From JBDHUJ01 sp039809105 (GTDB taxonomy: Bacteria; Patescibacteriota; Saccharimonadia; Saccharimonadales; UBA4665), in the NCBI GenBank assembly GCA_039809105.1, contig JBDHUJ010000003.1, positions 1 to 57,117 on the forward strand: a DNA stretch of 57,117 nt, read 5' to 3'. The position numbers and the translations under genes were made by a program. This document shows positions 15,958-22,585 of this stretch, one piece after another (positions within the stretch are counted from its first letter, which is position 1; every line of letters begins with the position of its first letter). The notes beneath the pieces were generated by a model. That model saw only the letters and a program-made list of their open reading frames with translations, was not told the origin of the DNA and did not search any database.

Positions 15958-16076
15958 CAGAGAGAAATGGGGTAGAATTACTTCTTGTAATATCAACTCA
16001 GCTTACATCCCTAGTGAATGTGGGCCGAAGCCCTCCGAAGCTGTATGCGGAGGACGGGTTAACCAAAGGAGTTTTG
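15950..16076 (+). promoter_or_regulatory. rpsF promoter and leader
   Basis: TTGCAT (15950-15955), 17-nt spacer and TAGAAT (15973-15978). The leader of about 90 nt contains the hairpin CCTCCG (16032-16037) / CGGAGG (16048-16053). S6:S18 leaders are known in many bacteria, but I cannot match their CCG-loop motif with confidence. The Shine-Dalgarno AAAGGAG lies in a weak CAAA/TTTG stem. Confidence 0.5.
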
Positions 16077-16451
16077 ATGCGATACGAAATTGCTATCCTT
16101 TATGACCCAGATTTAGAAGTAGATCTGGAAAAGGCGACTAGTCGTGTGGAGAAGATCTTCACCGACAACGGCGCCAAAATCGTCAACATCGATAACTGGG
16201 GCAAGCGCAAGCTGGCTTACAGTATCAAGAAGCACGACATGGCTATCTACGTGTTCTACACGGTCGAAATGCCTGGTGCGAACGTTCAGAAGCTGGAAAG
16301 CGTGCTGAACATTACCGACGAAGTCATCCGCTTCCTCATTACTCGCCCAGACCTGAAGGCTATCGCCAAGGCCGAGGCCGAGAAGGCCAAGAAGGCCGAG
16401 CAGGCTGCGAAGCGCGGTGACCGCGCTGATGACGACGACTCTGAAGAGTAG
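16077..16451 (+). CDS. rpsF: 30S ribosomal protein S6
   Basis: Small-subunit protein that forms a complex with S18 on the platform. 124 residues with the typical start RYEIAILYDPDLE, the central IVNIDNWGKRKLAYSIKKHDMAIYVFY and ITRPDLKAI, then a charged tail (EAEKAKKAEQAAKRGDRADDDDSEE). ATG 16077 follows a strong Shine-Dalgarno and matches family starts; the longer frame from 16014 is not used. First gene of rpsF-ssb-rpsR. Confidence 0.96.
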   Translation: MRYEIAILYDPDLEVDLEKATSRVEKIFTDNGAKIVNIDNWGKRKLAYSIKKHDMAIYVFYTVEMPGANVQKLESVLNITDEVIRFLITRPDLKAIAKAEAEKAKKAEQAAKRGDRADDDDSEE

Positions 16452-16463
16452 TCATCTAAGGGG

Positions 16464-16520
16464 ATAGGGCTTAGGGTCTAGGGTGTAGCAAACTAAGCCC
16501 CAAACCCTACGGCCTAAGCC
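16464..16520. repeat. heptad-arm inverted repeat between rpsF and ssb
   Basis: The left arm has 7-bp units ATAGGGC, TTAGGGT, CTAGGGT (16464-16484). The right arm has CTAAGCC, CCAAACC, CTACGGC, CTAAGCC (16493-16520). The arms are imperfectly complementary (GGGCTTAGG pairs with CCTAAGCCC). Confidence 0.8.
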
Positions 16521-16603
16521 CTTGACTACGCTTTGCTAGGGGCGTACGGTGGAGATACTAACTAACAATGAGAACATAGCTTTCTCGAGGAGGGATTTGC
16601 CAT

Positions 16604-17095
16604 ATGGCACGTAGTTTCAACCAAGTAATCTTAATGGGGAACCTGACCCGCGACCCAGAGCTTCGGCAGACGCCGAACGGGCAGAACGTCTGTTCTTTCT
16701 CGCTCGCGCTGAACCGCAGCTACAAGGGTGCCGACGGCACCTGGCAGGAAGCGACCGATTACATCGATATCGTAGCCTGGGGGCCGCTAGGCGAGCGCGT
16801 AGCGCAGTACCTGAGCAAGGGTCGCCCATGCCTGGTGAATGGCCGTTTACAGAGCCGTTCGTGGGAATCTGACGGCCAGAAGCGCAGCAAAGTTGAAGTG
16901 AACGCACAAGACGTGACGTTCCTCGGCGGTGGCGGCGACGGCTCGGGCGGTGGCCAGGGTGGCAATGGTGGCGGTGGCTACCAGCGGAGCGATTCCGGTG
17001 GTTCAAGCAAACCAGCGCCAAGCAAGAAGAAAGACGATGTCGTTATCGAAGACATCGGCAACGATCCAATCAACCTCGACGACATCCCATTCTAA
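16604..17095 (+). CDS. ssb: single-stranded DNA-binding protein
   Basis: Binds ssDNA in replication and repair. An OB-fold spans residues 1-110 (FNQVILMGNLTRDPELRQTPNG, YIDIVAWGPLGERVAQYLSKGRPCLVNGRLQSR). A Gly-rich linker and the acidic protein-interaction tail ending DLDDIPF follow. 163 residues is normal. The Shine-Dalgarno is GAGGAGGG. It lies between rpsF and rpsR as in most bacteria, but here an extra gene is inserted after it. Confidence 0.96.
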   Translation: MARSFNQVILMGNLTRDPELRQTPNGQNVCSFSLALNRSYKGADGTWQEATDYIDIVAWGPLGERVAQYLSKGRPCLVNGRLQSRSWESDGQKRSKVEVNAQDVTFLGGGGDGSGGGQGGNGGGGYQRSDSGGSSKPAPSKKKDDVVIEDIGNDPINLDDIPF

Positions 17096-17099
17096 TAAC

Positions 17100-17540
17100 C
17101 GATTATCGATTATAGATTTTCGATTATGGAAGCTTTAACATCCAGGCCTATCAAGTCATTCCGTGATTTGCGTGTTTGGCAGGAGTCTTACAAGCTCTCG
17201 ATAGGCACCTATAAGATATGTGAGAAATTTCCGAAGCACGAGCAATATGGGTTGGCAAGCCAAATGACTAGAGCAAGCGTTTCAGTCTGTTCCAATATAG
17301 CAGAAGGCTTCGGGAGAAAAGGCGCTCGCGAAAAAGATCAGTTCTACGCAATAGCGAACGGATCTTTAACCGAGCTAGAGAATCAGCTTTTGATTGCATG
17401 TGGTATCGGGTATATCGATAAACCGATGCTCGAGCGAATGACGAACCAATGTAACACAGTTCACAAGATGCTTTCAGGCTTACAAAAAGCCAATAGCAAA
17501 CGATAACTAACCCGATAATCGATAATCCAATATCGAAAAT
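17100..17540. mobile_element. heptad-arm element enclosing a four-helix-bundle gene
   Basis: The left arm is four 7-bp units (CGATTAT, CGATTAT, AGATTTT, CGATTAT; 17100-17127). The right arm has the complementary units (CGATAAT, CGATAAT, CCAATAT, CGAAAAT; 17513-17540). The gene's ATG lies in the last left unit and its stop is 7 bp before the right arm. The unit splits the usually adjacent ssb and rpsR, so it looks inserted. Confidence 0.6.
17126..17506 (+). CDS. four-helix-bundle protein (S23/IVP family)
   Basis: 126 residues with the family hallmark SFRDLRVWQESYKL at the start, FPKHEQYGLASQMTRASVSVCSNIAEGFGR in the middle, and DQFYAIANGSLTELENQL. This family occurs in 23S rRNA intervening sequences and as the Avd accessory protein of diversity-generating retroelements. 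Most members have no known biochemical role. Here it has no retroelement nearby. It sits inside the ribosomal-protein operon between inverted heptad arms, which suggests mobility of the unit rather than a ribosomal role. No clear Shine-Dalgarno precedes the ATG. Confidence 0.88.
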   Translation: MEALTSRPIKSFRDLRVWQESYKLSIGTYKICEKFPKHEQYGLASQMTRASVSVCSNIAEGFGRKGAREKDQFYAIANGSLTELENQLLIACGIGYIDKPMLERMTNQCNTVHKMLSGLQKANSKR

Positions 17541-17545
17541 CGAAG

Positions 17546-17560
17546 AAATCCGGAGGATTT
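17546..17560 (+). promoter_or_regulatory. Shine-Dalgarno hairpin of rpsR
   Basis: Stem AAATCC/GGATTT with loop GGA. The Shine-Dalgarno CGGAGG spans loop and closing stem, 10 nt before the ATG at 17567. The same design with other stem sequences occurs at pilN, pilC and 34091. Confidence 0.65.
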
Positions 17561-17566
17561 TGAATT

Positions 17567-17770
17567 ATGGCAAAGATTTTTAAACACCGTACGGACGTTG
17601 CGTACTTTGACTACAAGGATTTTAAGACCTTGCAGCGCTACGTGAACCAGTACGGACAGATCGAAACCCGCAAGAAGACCGGTTTGACCGAGTCTCAGCA
17701 GCGCCGTCTGAGCACCGCTATCAAGCGTGCTCGTCACATCGCATTACTACCATTCGTCGCTAAGGCGTAA
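17567..17770 (+). CDS. rpsR: 30S ribosomal protein S18
   Basis: 67-residue small-subunit protein partnering S6. VAYFDYKDFKTLQRYVNQYGQIETRKKTGLTESQQRRLSTAIKRARHIALLPF is the classical core. Its length is normal for short S18 forms. Expression may depend on the Shine-Dalgarno hairpin just upstream, which would separate its translation from that of the inserted four-helix-bundle gene. Confidence 0.96.
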   Translation: MAKIFKHRTDVAYFDYKDFKTLQRYVNQYGQIETRKKTGLTESQQRRLSTAIKRARHIALLPFVAKA

Positions 17771-17789
17771 GTTTGCGATAATAAAGGGG

Positions 17790-18116
17790 ATGGAAAACAC
17801 ATCTCCTTTTTTGGCTATGCAGCGGGTAGAGGGGCAGCTGAAGAGTTTGCTCCGGCAAGTCGATACCGACCTCCTGAATACCGATGAAAAACGGTTGCTG
17901 GCGAGCTTGAAGCGGCTGGCTGTAGATGCGCGACTCGACATACGCGACTACGAGCTGAGCGAGACGCGCGAGGAGCAGCTGGGGAAGGCTAAGGATGCCA
18001 AGAAGCTGCTAGCAAAGCTAGAGAAGGCAATTTTGGCGGCCGGACCGGTATTTGGCCCGGCGGACGTGGCGCAGCTGAGTGCTACAATAGAGCTCATAAA
18101 CGGGAGACTGATATGA
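17790..18116 (+). CDS. hypothetical coiled-coil-like protein
   Basis: 108 residues, Leu/Lys/Glu-rich and predicted by eye to be helical (EEQLGKAKDAKKLLAKLEKAIL). No family is recognised. ATG 17790 lies 7 nt after GATAAT (17777-17782), suggesting its own leaderless start; AAGGGG directly before the ATG is too close to serve as Shine-Dalgarno. Its stop overlaps the next ATG (ATATGA). Confidence 0.6.
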   Translation: MENTSPFLAMQRVEGQLKSLLRQVDTDLLNTDEKRLLASLKRLAVDARLDIRDYELSETREEQLGKAKDAKKLLAKLEKAILAAGPVFGPADVAQLSATIELINGRLI

Positions 18117-18379
18117 CGAAAGACGAAGCGATTGAACTTATGTTGGCTCGGATAAACAGTATGCGAGCTCCCGGCGGTATGCTGCTCGGCGCCACTCAGG
18201 GGACATCTGGTAATATCAACATCTTGATTAGAGACATCAATAAAGCAGTAAGCGAATGGCGCGAGACAGGTGATACTACTGGCTTGCAGCAAATGGCTGG
18301 TACGCTACTGGCGATGGGCAGCCTAACCGGCGAAGATTATGACAAGGTAATGCAAACATTGGACGATGGAGAGAACTAA
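18113..18379 (+). CDS. small hypothetical protein
   Basis: 88 residues, unrecognised. It appears mostly helical, with a Gly/Met-rich SMRAPGGMLLGATQGTSGN segment. It overlaps the preceding gene by 4 bp and its stop directly abuts efp, with GGAGAG serving as Shine-Dalgarno for efp inside its last codons. It is therefore part of an operon leading into efp and tlyA. Confidence 0.6.
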   Translation: MTKDEAIELMLARINSMRAPGGMLLGATQGTSGNINILIRDINKAVSEWRETGDTTGLQQMAGTLLAMGSLTGEDYDKVMQTLDDGEN

Positions 18380-18946
18380 ATGGCTTTGAGTATAACGAAT
18401 TTGAAGAAGGGTGTGTTGTTCCAGATGGACGGCGTGCCATACCGCGTGGTGGATTATAACCAGAAAGTTATGGGCCGCGGCGGTTCCATAGTGAACGTGC
18501 GCATTAAATCTGTTTTGGACGGCAAGGTGCTGGACAAGACGTTCAAAGGCAACGAAAGCGTCGAAAGTGCCACGGTGACGAACGAAAGTGCGCAGTACTT
18601 GTACAGCGACGGCGACACGTTCCACTTTATGAACCCCGAGACGTTCGAGCAGTTCGAAATCCCAGCAGATTTGGTCGGTGATGGCGCTGGCTACATGAAA
18701 GAAAGCGACACTGTTTCGCTGCAATTCTTCGAAGGTCGCGCCATAAACGTGGAGCTACCGAAGAACGTGCCGCTGCTCGTAACCTACGCAGAAGATGTCG
18801 TAAAGGGTGACACCACCAGTAGTGTGCAGAAGGACGCTACGCTCGAAACAGGCATAACCATTAAAGTCCCGGCATTTATAAAGCAAGGCGATGTAATCTC
18901 GGTCGATACATCGACCGGTGCTTACCGCGAACGTGTAAAAGAGTAG
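18380..18946 (+). CDS. efp: elongation factor P
   Basis: Rescues ribosomes stalled at polyproline. 188 residues and three beta-barrel domains: KOW-like (LKKGVLFQMDGVPYRVVDY), OB (YLYSDGDTFHFMNPETFEQFEI) and the C-terminal OB (DATLETGITIKVPAFIKQGDVISVDTSTGAYRERVKE). The loop that reaches the peptidyl-transferase centre reads KVMGRGGS, placing Arg33 where E. coli EF-P has the modified Lys34. No modification enzyme is visible in the window. A proline-rich substrate exists at 26.1 kb. Confidence 0.95.
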   Translation: MALSITNLKKGVLFQMDGVPYRVVDYNQKVMGRGGSIVNVRIKSVLDGKVLDKTFKGNESVESATVTNESAQYLYSDGDTFHFMNPETFEQFEIPADLVGDGAGYMKESDTVSLQFFEGRAINVELPKNVPLLVTYAEDVVKGDTTSSVQKDATLETGITIKVPAFIKQGDVISVDTSTGAYRERVKE

Positions 18947-18948
18947 CT

Positions 18949-19203
18949 ATGTCAGAAAAAGACCTGGACATTTGTAGCGCCGATGCAGTAGATCCTACCC
19001 ATCCTGATTTCCGAGCGCTCGAAGACGTGCGCCTCCTGGGCTATCTGGAGTGTAATGTGCTTCCTGCTATCGACCCCAGTGTCGTGGCCACTCAAGGCTT
19101 TTCGGTAGCGGCGCGTCTGGCACTGGATGCGAAGTTGCCATTGCCGACGCCGGAACAGATATACGGTACCCAGCCTGGCGACGGGACGGCTTTAAGGGGT
19201 TAG
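18949..19203 (+). CDS. small hypothetical protein between efp and tlyA
   Basis: 84 residues, acidic, unrecognised. It starts 2 bp after efp and ends 2 bp before tlyA, so it belongs to the operon. The C-terminus has a PLPTPEQIYGTQPGDG motif that looks flexible. Confidence 0.6.
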   Translation: MSEKDLDICSADAVDPTHPDFRALEDVRLLGYLECNVLPAIDPSVVATQGFSVAARLALDAKLPLPTPEQIYGTQPGDGTALRG

Positions 19204-19205
19204 AT

Positions 19206-19973
19206 GTGAAACAGCGACTTGATCAGTTTATGGCGGTAACGGGCTTGGTTGCTTCGCGGTCGCAGGCGGAGAGCTATGTGCGGCTGGGGCAGGTAAAGGT
19301 GAACGGGCGGGTAGCGACTAAGGCCGGGCAGATGGTGGACGAGCACGACGACATTCAGCTCGCCGCGACCGAACAGTATGTCAGCCGGGCGGCACTGAAG
19401 CTAAAGAGCGCGGCCGAAGTATTCGGGCTGGATTTTAAAGGCAAAACAGTGTTGGACGTGGGGTCTTCGACCGGTGGATTCACGCAGTATGCCCTGAACC
19501 ATGGGGCGGTGAAGGTGTTTGCCGTGGATGTCGGTACCAATCAGTTACACCCAAGCTTGCGCGGCGACGAGCGTATAGAACTGCACGAAAAAACAGATAT
19601 CAGGGACTTCGGACTCCCGATGTCAGACGCCGGAGGGAGGCATTCGGACATCGGATATCTGACATCGGATATCGATATGGTTGTTGGGGATGTATCGTTC
19701 ATAAGTTTGCGCGAGATTCTGCCGCATGTAGCGACACTGGTCGACGGCAGGGCTGAGATAATCGCCATGGTAAAGCCGCAGTTCGAAGCAGGGCAGAGCA
19801 ACCTGAAACACAAAGGCGTTATAAAGAACGACAAGATGCGCCGCGAGATTCTAAAGGACTTCGAAGCGTGGGCGCTCCAGTACTTCAAAATTATCCAAAA
19901 GGCTGACAGCCAAGTGCCGGGCAGCAAGGGCAATGTCGAACGCTTCTACTTGCTCCGCAAACTTAGTATTTAG
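19206..19973 (+). CDS. tlyA: TlyA family rRNA 2'-O-methyltransferase
   Basis: 255 residues. The N-terminal S4 RNA-binding domain (RLDQFMAVTGLVASRSQAESYVRLGQVKVNG) is followed by an FtsJ-like Rossmann domain (VLDVGSSTGGFTQYALNHGAVKVFAVDVGTNQLHP) and VGDVSFISLREILP, all typical of TlyA/hemolysin-A-like enzymes that methylate ribosomal RNA. Between the fourth strand and VVGDVSF is an unusual segment (PMSDAGGRHSDIGYLTSDID) encoded by an inverted and heptameric repeat (19617-19671), apparently inserted in frame. The start is GTG at 19206. The C-terminus overlaps another heptad-arm element. Confidence 0.92.
   Translation: MKQRLDQFMAVTGLVASRSQAESYVRLGQVKVNGRVATKAGQMVDEHDDIQLAATEQYVSRAALKLKSAAEVFGLDFKGKTVLDVGSSTGGFTQYALNHGAVKVFAVDVGTNQLHPSLRGDERIELHEKTDIRDFGLPMSDAGGRHSDIGYLTSDIDMVVGDVSFISLREILPHVATLVDGRAEIIAMVKPQFEAGQSNLKHKGVIKNDKMRREILKDFEAWALQYFKIIQKADSQVPGSKGNVERFYLLRKLSI
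19617..19671 (+). repeat. in-frame heptad/inverted repeat inside tlyA
   Basis: CCGATGTCAG (19617-19626) is inverted at CTGACATCGG (19659-19668). Four 7-bp units TCGGACA, TCGGATA, TCTGACA, TCGGATA fill 19644-19671. The reading frame is kept. Confidence 0.85.
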
Positions 19974-20045
19974 AGACCAGTAGTTGGTATTTAGGGGAGC
20001 AGCAGCAGAAGCGCAGCCTAAATACTGGTCACCGGTCACTAAATA
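19962..20045. repeat. heptad-arm inverted repeat after tlyA
   Basis: Left units CTTAGTA, TTTAGAG, ACCAGTA, GTTGGTA, TTTAGGG (19962-19996) begin inside the last tlyA codons. Right units CTAAATA, CTGGTCA, CCGGTCA, CTAAATA (20018-20045) run into the -10 box TAGAAT (20050-20055) of the next gene. Confidence 0.8.
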
Positions 20046-20061
20046 CTAGTAGAATAAGCAT

Positions 20062-20721
20062 ATGTATTATTTTCCGAGCCGGCAGGCTGCAGGTGACCTG
20101 CTCGCCAAGGAACTGGCGCCGAAGTACCGCTTTGAAGACACGGCCGTTATAGCGCTGGGCGATGGAGCGGTAGTGGTCGCCGCGCAGATAGCTATGCGGC
20201 TGCACTGTGTGGTTACCATGCTGCTGACAAGCTCTATTCGTCTGCCGAATGAAATGGACGTACTGGCGGAAATGAACCAAGAGGGGCGCCTGACGTACAA
20301 CAATATGTATTCGGTGGGTGAGCTAGAGGAAATCCGCTCGGAATACTTCACGTACATCGAGCAGCAGCGGTTACAGAAAATTTTTGATATAAACCGGTTG
20401 CTTGGTGCCGGGGGAATCATAGACGACAAGCTTATCCGCGGCCGCAATATAATCGTCGTTTCCGACGGCCTGAACAGCGGTTTGTCGTTGGACGCGGCAG
20501 CGGACTACCTGAAGATGATTCACATAAAGCGGCTGGTCGTAGCGACGCCGTTTGCGACGGTGCGAGCGGTGGACCGTATGCACATATTGGCTGATGAAAT
20601 CGTCTGTTTTAACGTGCTTGAAGAGCTGATTTCGATAAACCACTACTACGATGACAACACTATGCCGTCGCATGAAACCATCATCAGAATCCTGGAGGAT
20701 ATAATCCTACACTGGCAATAA
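20062..20721 (+). CDS. phosphoribosyltransferase-like protein
   Basis: 219 residues with a type I phosphoribosyltransferase fold signature. A central strand-loop-helix NIIVVSDGLNSGLSLDAAADYL corresponds to the PRPP-binding loop, although the usual two acidic residues before it are reduced to SDG. VVATPFATVRAVDRM follows. The early segment DTAVIALGDGAVVVAAQIA resembles the PPi loop region. The substrate is unknown, and the degenerate loop could mean a regulatory rather than catalytic role. ATG 20062 lies 6 nt after TAGAAT, so it is probably leaderless. Confidence 0.7.
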   Translation: MYYFPSRQAAGDLLAKELAPKYRFEDTAVIALGDGAVVVAAQIAMRLHCVVTMLLTSSIRLPNEMDVLAEMNQEGRLTYNNMYSVGELEEIRSEYFTYIEQQRLQKIFDINRLLGAGGIIDDKLIRGRNIIVVSDGLNSGLSLDAAADYLKMIHIKRLVVATPFATVRAVDRMHILADEIVCFNVLEELISINHYYDDNTMPSHETIIRILEDIILHWQ

Positions 20722-20730
20722 GGCTAATGT

Positions 20731-20870
20731 AACAGAGAACAGATGACAGGGAGCAGAAATTGAGCAGATAGCAGGTGGCAGACGGGCTGCAGCCAAGTCT
20801 GCTACCTGCTATCTGTCACCTGTCAAATTTCTGTTATCTGATATCTGTTGTCTGCTAAATTCTACAGAAA
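20731..20870. repeat. heptad-arm inverted repeat
   Basis: Left units AACAGAG, AACAGAT, GACAGGG, AGCAGAA (20731-20758). The main right block is CTGCTAC, CTGCTAT, CTGTCAC, CTGTCAA (20799-20826), with further CTGATAT/CTGTTGT/CTGCTAA units to 20857. It lies between convergent genes and may serve as bidirectional terminator. Confidence 0.8.
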
Positions 20871-21509
20871 TGCGCGGAGGGCGGGCTCGTCGATGATGGT
20901 TATGTATGATTGTTCGCTGGTTATGAGGCCTTTGCGCTCCAGCTCGGCCAGGGCACGGCTGGCGGTTTCGCGGGTGGCATTTATAGAACTGGCGATGTCT
21001 TGCTGCTTGAGCGGTACGTCCAGACGTAGATGGCCGCCAGATTTCTTGCCGAAGCGGCGGGCGGTGGTGATAAGGAAAGAGACGAGGCGTTCCCGCACCG
21101 AGCGGTATTCAAGCGTCATGATTCGCTCCGAGTGGACGCGGTACATATCGGTTATCATGTCGACCACCGGCAGGGCGGCGATGGGGTGGGCACGCAGGAA
21201 CGTCTGAAAGGTTTCGCGGGTTATAAGCCAAACGATACTTGGCGCCAGGGCTGCATAAATAATATGCCGGTCTTCGCCGGTCACCGCCCAGGTAAGCCCT
21301 AGTACTTCGCCGGTCTTGCGTATGATGAGCAAGTTTTCTTCGCCGTACTTGGTGATGTCGTACGATTTTACGAGGCCGCTTTCAATATAGTACACGCCAG
21401 GTGGTGATTCTCCCGGCCTGATGATAAACTCGCCCTTGCCATAGGTCAGCTTGGTGCCGGTCTTGAACAAGGCGACAAGCTCACTGGTCTCCACTTCGTT
21501 TGCCAGCAT
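20862..21509 (-). CDS. Crp/Fnr family transcriptional regulator
   Basis: 215 residues. The N-terminal cyclic-nucleotide-binding-type beta-roll (GKGEFIIRPGESPPGVYYIESGLVKSYD) is followed by a dimerisation helix and a C-terminal winged helix-turn-helix (LKQQDIASSINATRETASRALAELERKGLI). No Cys cluster of Fnr type is visible. The roll lacks an obvious full cAMP-binding RXS signature, so the ligand is unknown. It is divergent from the PH-domain gene at 21705. A TGTGA-N8-TCACA inverted repeat in the shared spacer is a candidate operator. The ATG follows an AATACT box by 6 nt. Confidence 0.9.
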   Translation of the reverse strand: MLANEVETSELVALFKTGTKLTYGKGEFIIRPGESPPGVYYIESGLVKSYDITKYGEENLLIIRKTGEVLGLTWAVTGEDRHIIYAALAPSIVWLITRETFQTFLRAHPIAALPVVDMITDMYRVHSERIMTLEYRSVRERLVSFLITTARRFGKKSGGHLRLDVPLKQQDIASSINATRETASRALAELERKGLITSEQSYITIIDEPALRAFL

Positions 21510-21589
21510 ATGTACAGTATTCCATATCCGTAGGGTCTGCGTCTAGTGCCGAGACACCACAAGTGGGGGTAATAGCCTGCGCAGGAGGC

Positions 21590-21607
21590 TGTGATAAAAA
21601 TCTCACA
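21590..21607. promoter_or_regulatory. candidate Crp-type operator
   Basis: TGTGA (21590-21594) and TCACA (21603-21607) separated by 8 nt, in the 195-bp spacer between the divergent Crp-like gene and the PH-domain gene. The spacing is 2 nt longer than the classical N6 site, so assignment is tentative. Confidence 0.4.
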
Positions 21608-21704
21608 TAGTGTGTGATGAAGATAACTGCTATTGGGAGCAGAAGGCTTCCATACTGTAAATACAACCTAAAAAAGCGCTTGGGGTAGCGATAAGGAGGG
21701 CTGC

Positions 21705-22271
21705 ATGGTAAGTTCAAAAACAGTGGATGAGCAGCTAAAACGGGTCGGCTGCAACTTTACGTTCTGGGGCCGTTCCGAAATAAATGAGCTTAGCAATATT
21801 CTTATGCCCGATGAAGTCATAGCTCAGGCGGCAAACGGTACCTACGAAGGCGGCTTTGCGCTCATATGCGTGACCCAGTACCGGGTGCTGCTGGTCGACC
21901 GGAAGCCGATGTTGCTGACGGTGGAGGACTTGCGCTACGACATGATAGCCGAGGTAGACCTGCATAATCGGCTGCTGATGTCGACGGTGCGAATCCTGAC
22001 GCCGATGCGCAACCTGGTGTTCAGTAGTTGGAGCCAAGTGCGCCTACGCAAGTGCGTCAACTACATGCAGCAGCGGGTGATGGAAATACGGCAGCACGGT
22101 ATGGGTGCGAATGTCGGCCAGGACCGGTTCCAGTCGTACACGCCAGATGGCGTGCCGGTTACGCGGCCACAACAGGCGAACCTGGGGCAGGGCGGACAAC
22201 GGCCGCCGATGAACCCATACACCAAGGTGCCGATGCTTTCTCGGCGTCGCCGGTTCCCATCACTGTACTAA
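21705..22271 (+). CDS. PH-domain (YokE-like) protein
   Basis: 188 residues. Residues about 30-130 match the bacterial PH-like pattern (LMPDEVIAQAANGTYEGGFALICVTQYRVLLVDRK, then DLRYDMIAEVDL). A Gln/Gly/Pro-rich tail ends in Arg-rich sequence. No signal peptide is present. A strong Shine-Dalgarno (AAGGAGGG) precedes ATG 21705. It is divergent from the Crp-like regulator and may be its target. Confidence 0.65.
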   Translation: MVSSKTVDEQLKRVGCNFTFWGRSEINELSNILMPDEVIAQAANGTYEGGFALICVTQYRVLLVDRKPMLLTVEDLRYDMIAEVDLHNRLLMSTVRILTPMRNLVFSSWSQVRLRKCVNYMQQRVMEIRQHGMGANVGQDRFQSYTPDGVPVTRPQQANLGQGGQRPPMNPYTKVPMLSRRRRFPSLY

Positions 22272-22289
22272 ACAGGCTTCTGTCCCTGT

Positions 22290-22585
22290 GTCATTCCGGG
22301 CTTGACCCGGAATCTACCACGTAGGTGTTTGTCAGCCCAGCATAAGCTGGCCTGACGAGTCCGAGCACGCCCGGACGGTTCTTGGCTGTGTGCGGGACTG
22401 CATATCCGTGCACAGGGATGAGTGAGAAGCTTTGCAGACGGCTCCACATGGATACCGTCTTCCAACGTAGGACGTTCATAGTCTGACAGGGAAACCCTTC
22501 AGGGTTTCCCTACGGTCGCCGCGGCGACCTACCCTTCCGGACTGCAGACCGGAGGTCGGTGGGGGTCGCTGTGGCGACCGTAGCG
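22290..22585. repeat. repeat-rich spacer after the PH-domain gene
   Basis: No gene is seen. It starts with a GTCATTCCGGG...CCCGGAATC palindrome (22290-22314). From about 22488 it carries GGGAAACCC/GGGTTTCCC and GGTCGCC/GGCGACC hairpins plus a CCGGACTGCAGACCGG segment. Read on the minus strand this matches the module order of the element at 48.68-48.80 kb. Confidence 0.7.

Noticed and set aside
16032..16053. S6:S18 leader motif upstream of rpsF
   Set aside because: A CCTCCG/CGGAGG hairpin exists, but a similar hairpin occurs before pnp (4273-4297). It may be a general repeat and the specific leader consensus could not be confirmed.
22352..22385. Hammerhead-ribozyme-like sequence (CTGACGA followed by a GTCCG/CGGAC stem)
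   Set aside because: The GAAA that must follow stem II is replaced by GGTTC and no matching stem I/III closes the structure. Probably a chance match inside a repeat-rich spacer.
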